Below, in pieces: positions 8,294-16,029 of a DNA stretch of 64,000 nt. How positions within the stretch are numbered: the stretch's first letter is position 1; the number at the start of each line of letters is the position of its first letter. The position numbers were made by a program, and so were the translations under genes. Source of the stretch: Seonamhaeicola aphaedonensis. GTDB taxonomy: Bacteria > Bacteroidota > Bacteroidia > Flavobacteriales > Flavobacteriaceae. The notes under the pieces were generated by a model. That model worked only from the letters and a program-made list of their open reading frames with translations, was not told where the DNA came from and ran no database searches. The stretch lies in assembly GCF_003386195.1 (NCBI RefSeq), contig NZ_QRDX01000003.1, forward strand, positions 62,001 through 126,000, in the 5' to 3' direction.

Positions 8294-8860
8294 TTAATCT
8301 TTTAATAATTCCTCAACCACCTTCGGGAAATACTCAATTTCCAATTCATGAATTTTAGCAGCTACATCTTCAGCGGTATCGGTTGGTAATACATTACATT
8401 TAGCTTGGAAAATGGTGGCGCCTTCATCGTAATTTTCGTTTACGTAATGAATGGTGATACCTGTTTCTATTTCTTTGTTTTCTACCACAGCCTTGTGCAC
8501 ATGCATACCGTACATACCTTTGCCCCCAAATTTAGGTAATAAGGCTGGGTGTACATTAATCACTTTATTAGGAAATGCATCTAAAATGGTCTCCGGGAAT
8601 TTCCATAAAAAGCCTGCTAATATGATAAGGTCTGGCTTTAGGGCTTTTAAATTATTGAGTACGTGGTCTGTTTGCGTAAATGCAACTCTATTAAAAGATA
8701 AAGCACTTACTTTAAGCCTTTTGGCACGGTCTAAAACTTTAGCATGAGGATTGTTTGTAATCACTTGAATAACAGATACATTGTCGCTGTTTTGAAAAAA
8801 CTTTATTAAATTTTCAGCATTAGATCCACTACCGGATGCAAAAATGACCACACGTTTCAT
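8294..8860 (-). CDS. purN: phosphoribosylglycinamide formyltransferase (GAR transformylase)
   Basis: This 188-residue enzyme transfers a formyl group from 10-formyl-THF to GAR in purine synthesis. The N-terminal phosphate loop is MKRVVIFASGSGSNAENL. The catalytic Asn and His are in INVHPALLPKF, and the catalytic Asp is in NENYDEGATIF. Length is typical of PurN. It is first of a leftward run toward rnhA and the PfkB kinase and is divergent from acpP across a 275-base gap. Confidence 0.95.
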   Translation of the reverse strand: MKRVVIFASGSGSNAENLIKFFQNSDNVSVIQVITNNPHAKVLDRAKRLKVSALSFNRVAFTQTDHVLNNLKALKPDLIILAGFLWKFPETILDAFPNKVINVHPALLPKFGGKGMYGMHVHKAVVENKEIETGITIHYVNENYDEGATIFQAKCNVLPTDTAEDVAAKIHELEIEYFPKVVEELLKD

Positions 8861-9095
8861 CTGTTGATTTATATTTTAAATTGTTGTTAGATGTAATTCA
8901 CTATCAAAAAACAAAGCATCCTTTTAAAATTCTTCAAGCTCATTTCATACTACAGACTATAATGTTTAAGATTGTTCGAACAAAAAAAAGAATAATTATT
9001 AACAATTAGTAGGTAAAATTAAAATACTTAAAAGTTATTTTAGTAAATTACAAACACATTTTTATTGTAAATAGGTGTTTTAAAATAAAGTTTTT

Positions 9096-9103
9096 TATTT
9101 TTG
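9096..9103 (+). promoter_or_regulatory. -7 promoter box of acpP-fabF
   Basis: TATTTTTG is an exact TAnnTTTG match, 32 bases before the acpP ATG, in an A/T-rich intergenic stretch. Confidence 0.5.
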
Positions 9104-9135
9104 CCAACTGAATTAAAACTTAAAATTAAAAGATT

Positions 9136-9369
9136 ATGTCAGACATTGCATCAAGAGTAAAAGCGATTATCGTAGACAAATTAGGAGTTGATGAAAACGA
9201 AGTTGTCGCTGAAGCTAGCTTCACTAACGATTTAGGAGCAGACTCATTAGATACTGTAGAACTAATTATGGAATTTGAAAAAGAATTTGATATCCAAATT
9301 CCAGACGACCAAGCTGAAAACATTGCAACAGTAGGTCAAGCTATTTCTTACATAGAAGCTGCAAAATAA
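9136..9369 (+). CDS. acpP: acyl carrier protein
   Basis: This 77-residue acidic four-helix carrier has the phosphopantetheine attachment serine S37 in [15 protein letters not shown]. It shuttles acyl chains between enzymes of fatty-acid synthesis. It is followed by fabF after 12 bases, the usual pair, and both probably use the -7 box at 9096. Confidence 0.98.
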   Translation: MSDIASRVKAIIVDKLGVDENEVVAEASFTNDLGADSLDTVELIMEFEKEFDIQIPDDQAENIATVGQAISYIEAAK

Positions 9370-9381
9370 GCACATTACTTT

Positions 9382-10629
9382 ATGGAAATAAAGCGAGTTG
9401 TAGTCACAGGTTTAGGGGCTTTAACACCTATAGGCAATACCAAAGATGAATATTGGGAGGGTCTCATTAGTGGTAAAAGCGGTGCTGCGCCTATAACATA
9501 TTTTGACACCGAAAAGTTTAAAACCACATTTGCATGTGAAGTTAAAAACTTTGACGCTACACAATTTATAGATAGAAGGGAAGCCCGTAGAATGGATAAG
9601 TTTGCACAATATGCTATGGTAGCTGCAGATGAAGCTATCGCAGACGCCAAACTTAATCTAGACCAGGTTGACAAGTTGCGTGTTGGTGTTATTTGGGGTG
9701 CCGGTATTGGTGGTTTAGAAACCTTTCAGCAAGAAGTTTTAAACTTTGCTGGAGGTGATGGCACACCAAGATTTAATCCTTTCTTTATTCCAAAAATGAT
9801 TGCCGACATTGCGCCAGCAAACATCTCCATAAAACATGGTTTTATGGGGCCCAATTACACAACGGTTTCGGCATGTGCTTCTTCGGCCAACGCTATATTT
9901 GATGCCTTAAACTCGATACGTTTAGGGTATACAGATGTGGTTGTTACAGGAGGTAGTGAAGCCGCAGTAACCATAGCAGGTATGGGTGGTTTTAATGCTA
10001 TGCATGCCTTATCTACCAGAAATGAAAGCCCAGAATCAGCTTCAAGGCCCTTTGATGGAACCAGAGATGGTTTTGTTTTAGGTGAAGGAGCCGGTGCTTT
10101 AATTCTAGAAGAGTATGAGCATGCTAAGGCTAGAGGTGCTAAAATTTATGCTGAAGTAGCTGGAGGCGGTTTGTCTTCTGATGCTTATCATATGACAGCC
10201 CCTCACCCAGAAGGACTTGGTGTAGTTGAGGTAATGAAAAATTGTTTAGAAAATGCAGGACTCAATCCAGAAGATGTAGACCATATTAATACTCATGGAA
10301 CATCTACACCATTAGGTGATGTGGCAGAACTTAAAGCCATTTCTAAGGTGTTTGGAGATCATGCTAAAAACATAAATATTAATTCTACAAAATCAATGAC
10401 AGGGCATCTGTTAGGTGCAGCTGGAGCTATTGAAGCCATTGCCAGTATTTTATCTATTGAGCATGGTATAGTGCCTCCTACAATTAATCATACTACGGTT
10501 GATGAAAATATTGATCCAGAATTAAATTTAACTTTAAACAAGGCTCAAAAGCGCGACGTAAAAGTAGCAATGAGTAATACATTTGGATTTGGCGGACACA
10601 ACGCTTGTGTATTATTTAAGAAAATATAG
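9382..10629 (+). CDS. fabF: 3-oxoacyl-[ACP] synthase II
   Basis: This 415-residue condensing enzyme elongates acyl-ACP with malonyl-ACP in the cytoplasm. The Cys-His-His set is complete: C165 in VSACASSANA, His in NTHGTSTPLGD, and His in KSMTGHLLGAAGA. The thiolase fold glycine-rich ends (GFGGHNACVLFKK) and length are normal. It forms an acpP-fabF-rnc cluster, a common bacterial order. An inverted repeat and a terminator-like hairpin lie between its stop and the body of rnc. Confidence 0.97.
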   Translation: MEIKRVVVTGLGALTPIGNTKDEYWEGLISGKSGAAPITYFDTEKFKTTFACEVKNFDATQFIDRREARRMDKFAQYAMVAADEAIADAKLNLDQVDKLRVGVIWGAGIGGLETFQQEVLNFAGGDGTPRFNPFFIPKMIADIAPANISIKHGFMGPNYTTVSACASSANAIFDALNSIRLGYTDVVVTGGSEAAVTIAGMGGFNAMHALSTRNESPESASRPFDGTRDGFVLGEGAGALILEEYEHAKARGAKIYAEVAGGGLSSDAYHMTAPHPEGLGVVEVMKNCLENAGLNPEDVDHINTHGTSTPLGDVAELKAISKVFGDHAKNININSTKSMTGHLLGAAGAIEAIASILSIEHGIVPPTINHTTVDENIDPELNLTLNKAQKRDVKVAMSNTFGFGGHNACVLFKKI

Positions 10630-10649
10630 ATAGACAGAATCCCGAATGA

Positions 10650-10703
10650 AATAAACCATAACGATAAATTAATTTTTACATATTATATGAACCATGGTTT
10701 ATT
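10650..10703 (+). other. inverted repeat in the rnc leader
   Basis: The arms AATAAACCAT (10650-10659) and ATGGTTTATT (10694-10703) are perfect 10-base complements around a 34-base A/T-rich loop. A transcript running from fabF into rnc could fold here. A second 7-base pair, CATCTGA (10705-10711) with TCAGATG (10734-10740), would bury the rnc start codon in a stem. Confidence 0.5.
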
Positions 10704-10737
10704 ACATCTGACATTAAAATAGCATATTTATTATCAG

Positions 10738-11478
10738 ATGAAAAACATTCGTAACATATTAAATTCCCGTTCTAAAGGCAACGGGAATTTTTTTATGGAA
10801 GTTACTAAAATTCTAGGATTTAAGCCTAAGCATATTGAGTTCTTCAAAACGGCATTCACCCATCGGTCTATGAACTTAAAAGACCATGAAGGTAATGCCA
10901 TAAACTATGAACGTTTAGAGTTTTTGGGTGATGCTATGTTGAGCGCTGTTATTGCTTCACACCTGTATCAAGAAGTTCCTAGTGGAGATGAAGGTTACCT
11001 TACCAAAATGCGTTCTAAGGTAGTAAGTAGAGAGCATTTAAATGAATTAGGAAAAGAGCTCAAACTTATCACGTTAGTTGAAAGTAAAATTCCTCCAGGT
11101 CAGTTTGGAGATAATATTCACGGAAATTTATTTGAAGCCTTGGTAGGTGCCATCTTTTTAGACAAAGGTTATAAATATTGTGAAAAATTCATCTTCAAGC
11201 GCGTTATCATTCCGTATGTAGATATCGAAAAGTTAGAAGGCAAAGTTATAAGCTATAAAAGTTTACTTATAGAATGGTGCCAAAAAGAAAAGAAAACCTT
11301 TGGTTACAACGTTTATGAAGATACTGGAAATGATGATGTAAGACATTTTTCGGTAAAACTATCAATTAATGATAAAGTGGTAGCCAAGGCCAGAGCCACT
11401 TCAAAGAAAAAAGCCGAAGAAAAAGCCTCAAAGCGTGCCTTTTTTGCTTTTCAGAGTAAGATGTCTAAAATGATATAA
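10738..11478 (+). CDS. rnc: ribonuclease III
   Basis: This 246-residue double-strand-specific RNase has the RNase III signature ERLEFLGDAMLSAVIASHLY with catalytic acidic residues. A second acidic site lies in NLFEALVGAIFLD, followed by a C-terminal dsRNA-binding domain (YKSLLIEWCQK to KKKAEEKASKRAF). It processes rRNA and mRNA duplexes. The ATG at 10738 gives the N-terminal extension MKNIRNILNSRS that I recall from flavobacterial homologues. An internal ATG at 10795 would start just after a terminator-like hairpin and is the alternative. Leader structures suggest possible self-regulation, as known for E. coli rnc, but that is inference. Confidence 0.95.
   Translation: MKNIRNILNSRSKGNGNFFMEVTKILGFKPKHIEFFKTAFTHRSMNLKDHEGNAINYERLEFLGDAMLSAVIASHLYQEVPSGDEGYLTKMRSKVVSREHLNELGKELKLITLVESKIPPGQFGDNIHGNLFEALVGAIFLDKGYKYCEKFIFKRVIIPYVDIEKLEGKVISYKSLLIEWCQKEKKTFGYNVYEDTGNDDVRHFSVKLSINDKVVAKARATSKKKAEEKASKRAFFAFQSKMSKMI
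10761..10794 (+). terminator. terminator-like hairpin inside the first codons of rnc
   Basis: An 11-base perfect stem (AAATTCCCGTT / AACGGGAATTT) with loop CTAAAGGC ends in a run of seven T residues (10788-10794). It lies in codons 8-19 of the rnc frame. It may end fabF transcripts, attenuate rnc, or be a target of RNase III itself. Confidence 0.55.
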
Positions 11479-11571
11479 AATTACAGTTAAAAATGTAGTC
11501 TACTATAACGTTTTAGTTTGCTTAACATTATAAGAATAGTTAAACCTGTAACAATTCAATATTTTAAATGC

Positions 11572-11579
11572 TATATTTA
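11572..11579 (+). promoter_or_regulatory. -7-like box of the IPExxxVDY gene and pyk
   Basis: TATATTTA matches 7 of 8 positions of TAnnTTTG, 17 bases before the downstream ATG. Confidence 0.35.
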
Positions 11580-11596
11580 CGCCTTAAAATTAGGGT

Positions 11597-12079
11597 ATGG
11601 CAGTTCATAAGCTTGTTTTAGATGCTATTGATGAAGACCTATTTACTTTAATTGCAATTCATTGCACCCTTGAAGATTATAGGTTAGCGTATCTATTAAA
11701 CAAATTTTTAGGCATTACCCTTACCAGAAGCGCATCAGATATAGACTTTCAAAATGGCACATTAACCTATGCTATATATGAATGGGAAGATTGCAAACAA
11801 CAAACCATTTGGAGTTTAGTATCTAATGTTTGTAAAACGGAACATTATAGAGAAGGTAGTACAGATTCGTTGTTTAGTGTACAAGAAAAAACAACTAAAA
11901 TCAATCATTTAATACCAGAATATAAAACCGTTAATTATTTTTTAAAGATAGATAACGAGTTCAATTTAAGTAAAGAAAAGTATATTTTAAACAGGATATT
12001 AAAAATACCACAAGTGGCCACAGCCTATACTATTGAATCTACTCAATTGAAATCTAAAGACCATTTAATTTTTAGCTAA
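11597..12079 (+). CDS. IPExxxVDY family protein
   Basis: This 160-residue protein of unknown function belongs to a family named for its IPExxxVDY motif. Here the motif reads IPEYKTVNYFLKI, with Asn in place of Asp. There is no signal peptide or membrane segment. In flavobacteria this family characteristically sits immediately before pyruvate kinase. Here the stop and the pyk start overlap by one base (TAATG), so the two are translationally coupled. A role linked to pyruvate kinase or its folding is a context inference only. Confidence 0.75.
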   Translation: MAVHKLVLDAIDEDLFTLIAIHCTLEDYRLAYLLNKFLGITLTRSASDIDFQNGTLTYAIYEWEDCKQQTIWSLVSNVCKTEHYREGSTDSLFSVQEKTTKINHLIPEYKTVNYFLKIDNEFNLSKEKYILNRILKIPQVATAYTIESTQLKSKDHLIFS

Positions 12080-13521
12080 TGTCATTAAGAAAAAAAACCA
12101 AAATAGTAGCAACATTAGGACCAGCAACCAGTAGTAAGGAAGTGCTAAAAGGCATGCTTGAAGCTGGCGCTAATGTTTTTAGAATAAATTTCTCTCATGC
12201 CGATTATGACGATGTTGCAGAGCGTATTAAAATGATACGTGAGCTTAACGAGGAATACGGATTTACAGCCGCCATTTTAGCAGATTTACAAGGCCCCAAA
12301 CTGCGTGTGGGTGTTATGAAAGAAGAAGTGGTGGTAAACCCAGGCGATGAAATCATCTTTGCCACTGGAGAGCGTTTTGAAGGCACTAAAGAACGTGTTT
12401 ACATGACTTACGATAGATTTCCTCAAGATGCTAAACCTGGTGAGCGTATCCTTTTAGATGATGGTAAATTAATTTTTGAAGTGGTTTCAACCGATCAAAC
12501 ATCAGAAGTAAAAGCCAAGGTTATTCAAGGCGGACCACTTAAATCTAAAAAGGGTGTTAACCTACCAAATACCAATATATCGCAACCCGCGTTAACGGAA
12601 AAGGATATCAGTGATGCCATTTTTGCTATCAAGCAAGATGTAGACTGGATTGCCCTATCTTTTGTGCGCCACTCCGAAGATTTAATGCAACTACGCGATT
12701 TAATTAAAGAACACAGTGACCATAAAATTCCTATTGTAGCCAAAATTGAAAAACCCGAGGCTATTGAGAATATCGATAAAATTGTAACCCATTGTGATGG
12801 TATCATGGTGGCGCGTGGCGACCTTGGTGTAGAAATTCCAGCCGCCGATGTACCGTTAATTCAAAAGCAATTGGTATTACGTGCTAAAAAGGCTAGAATA
12901 CCAGTCATTATTGCTACCCAAATGATGGAAACCATGATTTCTAGCCTAACACCCACCAGAGCAGAGGTGAACGATGTTGCCAACTCGGTTATGGATGGGG
13001 CTGATGCGGTAATGCTATCAGGAGAGACCTCTGTAGGTAGTTATCCGGTGCAGGTTATTAAGCAAATGGCTAGTATTTTACAAAGTGTAGAGAATTCGCC
13101 ATTAATTAAAGTACCACAGTTACCACCACACATACGTACTAACCGTTATATCACAAAATCTATTTGTTATCATGCGGCTAATATGGCCAATGAAATTGAT
13201 GCTAAAGCCATTTCAACCTTAACCAATAGTGGTTATACTGCCTTCCAAATTTCGGCTTGGAGACCCTCTTGTCACATCTTAGTTTTTACCTCTAACAAAC
13301 GTATATTAACACGCCTTAGTTTGCTTTGGGGTGTACGTGCTTTTTACTACGATAGGTTTGTAAGTACCGATGAAACCATAGAAGACGTAAACAAAATTGC
13401 GTGCCAAATGGGATATTTAGAAGCGGGTGATATGCTGGTAAGTTTAGCGGCAATGCCCATACAAGAAAAAGGGATGGTGAACACACTACGTGTTACGGAA
13501 ATTAAGAGTTGTAATTTCTAA
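12079..13521 (+). CDS. pyk: pyruvate kinase
   Basis: This 480-residue glycolytic enzyme converts phosphoenolpyruvate and ADP to pyruvate and ATP. It begins with KTKIVATLGPATSS and has the catalytic signature IPIVAKIEKPEAIENID with its Lys, and the metal/ATP region GIMVARGDLGVEIP. The Asn-Arg-containing TPTRAEVNDVANSVMDGADAVMLSGETS loop is intact. The C-terminal domain is present and the length is typical. It overlaps the preceding gene by one base. Two adjoining hairpins follow about 70 bases downstream. Confidence 0.97.
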   Translation: MSLRKKTKIVATLGPATSSKEVLKGMLEAGANVFRINFSHADYDDVAERIKMIRELNEEYGFTAAILADLQGPKLRVGVMKEEVVVNPGDEIIFATGERFEGTKERVYMTYDRFPQDAKPGERILLDDGKLIFEVVSTDQTSEVKAKVIQGGPLKSKKGVNLPNTNISQPALTEKDISDAIFAIKQDVDWIALSFVRHSEDLMQLRDLIKEHSDHKIPIVAKIEKPEAIENIDKIVTHCDGIMVARGDLGVEIPAADVPLIQKQLVLRAKKARIPVIIATQMMETMISSLTPTRAEVNDVANSVMDGADAVMLSGETSVGSYPVQVIKQMASILQSVENSPLIKVPQLPPHIRTNRYITKSICYHAANMANEIDAKAISTLTNSGYTAFQISAWRPSCHILVFTSNKRILTRLSLLWGVRAFYYDRFVSTDETIEDVNKIACQMGYLEAGDMLVSLAAMPIQEKGMVNTLRVTEIKSCNF

Positions 13522-13602
13522 AACTGTTAGTGGTTCAGGTACATCATGGCAGTGTAATTAATAACCATTAGTAAAAAGTTTCCTAATTAAAAGGAGGATT
13601 CC

Positions 13603-13622
13603 TTTGAAGTCTAGACTTCAAA
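13603..13622. repeat. 20-base perfect palindrome at the edge of the two-gene insert
   Basis: TTTGAAGTCTAGACTTCAAA is its own reverse complement over 20 bases. It is immediately preceded by a second small hairpin (AAAGGA / TCCTTT, 13590-13605, loop GGAT). It lies between convergent pyk and the alginate-lyase-like gene. It could be a bidirectional terminator without a clear T tract, or a protein-binding or recombination site. Confidence 0.6.
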
Positions 13623-13690
13623 TAATACTAGTGCCTCTATTTAGTTTTTAGGAAGGTTTAGTATTGTCTTTTGCATATCTATTATTACTG

Positions 13691-14983
13691 TCAATTAGAG
13701 CGTTTCGGATGCGTTAACTGAAAGCTTGATTTTCTAAAACTAGGAAATTGTGAAACAATGGCTTCATATTCTTCATCTTGATACCCAATGCTCGCCATAC
13801 GAAATGCGGGAGCAAGAATTTCTGGTTTAAAGGGTACAACCTGTTTGTAGGGCCAGAACCTGGGGGGCCAACCTTCAGGTACGTTCTCAACATAAGGTCT
13901 AAGAAACTCCAAGGCTTGCCTTATACTGCGTCCATCAGTTGTCTGATAGTTCCATAAGTCTATCCCAACCCATTCACCAAGAATTGCTAACTCAGTAAGT
14001 CCAGTTAAATTCATTTCTGAGTAGTTAAACGACTTGGTACGGCGTAGCTCCATGGGCTGAGCACCGTCTGGTTCTATTTGGCGTGCGATACGATTTTCTT
14101 TAACTGACTCTAGTGTTTTACGGGCTAGATCTTTCTGTCCTAAGACGAGAGCTAATCGTACAACTCTTACGTCGAACATAGTGCCATGATTCTGTCGCAT
14201 CTGCGCTTCTTCTTGACCATAATCGCTATTCATAAACCAATCTAGGAACTCCGTTATCCATATTTCTAATGCTGCCCTATCATTTCTATTCCAATGAACC
14301 GAACCATCCAATAAACCCGCCGCGTCGACCGCTTGAACTAGCCCACCTGCTTCAATCATTCCAATATACCGCCCTTGGTTTCTACCGGGCACAGCCTGTG
14401 CATACTTTAGGTGAGGGTTCATGCGCGTAGCGGAGTCGATAAACCAAACCCGAAGGCATCGAGCTGCATGGGCTGCGTACAATTCTTCACCTGTGAGATA
14501 ATAAGCGAGGGCAAGTGTTTCTATCAAGTGACCTATTTCCTGACCACGCGAATAGTCTGTGACATCAGGATTTCGAGATTCCGGATTGATTATACCATCC
14601 TTAGGGAGGTATGGAAGACCGTCTGACTTCGAAGGGTCGGGCCAAAGGTAGGGAGCTTGAGTATAGTAGTCATTCAGATTCCCGGTGACCGGATGTTGTT
14701 TTTTGTCAGTTACCGTCGGAGGATCTATCTCTAAGGCTTCATCAGCAAGATTTAACAGAGTCTTGTATGCTGGCATAAGCGAAGTATCGCCTTGAGTAAT
14801 ACCTTCTTTCACGAGAGGCAAGGCTCCCTGTTTTGCTCCAAAGAAATGTGGACTTTCTTTCCAAGCTGAATTGTTGGCTGACTCGTCTTTACCTAAACAC
14901 GCTAGCAGAAGTATAAATGGACTCAATATTAAAAACAGGTTTCTCAGAATAGAGAATCGAGATGATATTATCAAATTAATCAT
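13691..14983 (-). CDS. alginate lyase-family lipoprotein
   Basis: This 430-residue exported protein has an N-terminal hydrophobic stretch with a lipobox (LLLAC, Cys near residue 29), so it is predicted to be membrane-anchored. The body matches the alpha/alpha-toroid alginate_lyase fold. Visible parts are DYYTQAPYLWPDPSKSDGLPY, the helical repeats YYLTGEELYAAHAARCLRVWF, the central QNHGTMFDVR motif containing the catalytic Asn-His, and SFNYSEMNLTGL. Such proteins cut alginate or related uronic-acid chains, as expected for a marine degrader; the exact substrate is not clear. It overlaps the upstream VOC gene by four bases (ATGA). Its base composition is higher in GC than its neighbours, which suggests transfer. 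Confidence 0.8.
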   Translation of the reverse strand: MINLIISSRFSILRNLFLILSPFILLLACLGKDESANNSAWKESPHFFGAKQGALPLVKEGITQGDTSLMPAYKTLLNLADEALEIDPPTVTDKKQHPVTGNLNDYYTQAPYLWPDPSKSDGLPYLPKDGIINPESRNPDVTDYSRGQEIGHLIETLALAYYLTGEELYAAHAARCLRVWFIDSATRMNPHLKYAQAVPGRNQGRYIGMIEAGGLVQAVDAAGLLDGSVHWNRNDRAALEIWITEFLDWFMNSDYGQEEAQMRQNHGTMFDVRVVRLALVLGQKDLARKTLESVKENRIARQIEPDGAQPMELRRTKSFNYSEMNLTGLTELAILGEWVGIDLWNYQTTDGRSIRQALEFLRPYVENVPEGWPPRFWPYKQVVPFKPEILAPAFRMASIGYQDEEYEAIVSQFPSFRKSSFQLTHPKRSN

Positions 14984-15867
14984 TTTGTTATGGCTTTTTT
15001 TGATTCCATTAATTCACAACGCGTTCCATCAAGATCGTGTACATTACACACCCAGCGATTGTTACGAGCAATTAAAGGTTCGTAGCGTTCAAGATCAGGC
15101 AAGGCATTATATAGCATATCTTGATGTGCCTTTCGAATATCATCAGTTAAAAGGCACATATGATGCATTGTACCCAATTGTTTTCTACTTAGTTTCATAT
15201 CGTTAATGAGAATATACTCTATGTAGTCACCTCTATCTCCAGGCATTTGCATATTTACCCAGGCATCTGGACCCCCATCCTCGCGTGATCCACGCCAAAT
15301 CTCATTAAATCCTAAAGCGTCTCGATATAGTGTGTTAGCCGCCTCTTCATCTACAATGGTTAGACCTACATGAAGCAAACGATCGGAAACACGCCTAGAG
15401 CCTAGATGCTTACCTTGTGCTAATCTCTGCTTAGAACTGGAAGTATATTCAACGAAAAGCAGTTTATGTCCGTTCGGATCTAACAGACCACTCGCCAAGG
15501 TGCCATCCGACTTCATTTCAACGGGCTCTGGATCAAGTCCTCTTTCTTGGAGCATTGCAACAGTAGTTTCGATGTTGGAAACCTGAAACGCAACTTCCAC
15601 CAACCTATTATTATCAGTCCCTTCAGGTTTTGAGATCAACTTCAAGAACTGATCGTCGTTGATTTTCAAATACCATGCCTCCTGATCTTCATATGCCGTA
15701 AAGGCGAATTCGAAACCATAGAAAGCCGTATAATAGGCGCGTGATTGCTCTAAGCTTGATACCTGAAAAGCCACATGGGCTATTCCCAAGATAGGAAGCT
15801 CTCTTTCAGTTTTCTTTACCATGGATGGGAAAGACAGTAATAGGGTTAAAACGATTATTTTCTTCAT
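14980..15867 (-). CDS. exported protein with two VOC (glyoxalase/dioxygenase) domains
   Basis: This 295-residue protein begins with a hydrophobic stretch (MKKIIVLTLLLSFPS), probably a signal peptide. Two vicinal-oxygen-chelate modules follow: residues about 28-137 (IAHVAFQVSSLEQSRAYYT to DPNGHKLLFVEY) and 160-288 (RLLHVGLTIVDEEAANTLY to DLDGTRCELME). VOC proteins are metal-dependent isomerases, lyases or dioxygenases; the substrate is unknown. It is the first gene of a two-gene leftward operon with the alginate-lyase-like protein (four-base overlap). A role in handling the released sugar product is possible but unproven. The GC is high, like its partner. Confidence 0.75.
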   Translation of the reverse strand: MKKIIVLTLLLSFPSMVKKTERELPILGIAHVAFQVSSLEQSRAYYTAFYGFEFAFTAYEDQEAWYLKINDDQFLKLISKPEGTDNNRLVEVAFQVSNIETTVAMLQERGLDPEPVEMKSDGTLASGLLDPNGHKLLFVEYTSSSKQRLAQGKHLGSRRVSDRLLHVGLTIVDEEAANTLYRDALGFNEIWRGSREDGGPDAWVNMQMPGDRGDYIEYILINDMKLSRKQLGTMHHMCLLTDDIRKAHQDMLYNALPDLERYEPLIARNNRWVCNVHDLDGTRCELMESKKAITK

Positions 15868-15931
15868 ATTTTTCCTATTAGGTTGAAATCAAAAATTTTC
15901 AAAAATCAGAAGTAATTTACGAAGTAATAAT

Positions 15932-15952
15932 TAAATCTCTACTAGAGATTTA
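15932..15952. promoter_or_regulatory. 21-base palindrome upstream of the VOC/alginate-lyase operon
   Basis: The perfect 10-base arms TAAATCTCTA and TAGAGATTTA are separated by a single C. It lies 65 bases upstream of the VOC start. The geometry suits the operator of a dimeric repressor or activator controlling the operon. It equally could be a boundary structure of the insert. Confidence 0.5.
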
Positions 15953-16029
15953 GTTATATTGATTAGTTACTCTATTTAATTATAAAATTTGATATCCGAA
16001 AATTTGTTTTTCCTAACGAAACCAAGAGG

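Noticed and set aside
14411-15206. Plus-strand ORFs of 71 and 111 codons opposite the alginate-lyase/VOC genes.
   Set aside because: Shadows of well-supported minus-strand genes; no promoter and no recognisable product.
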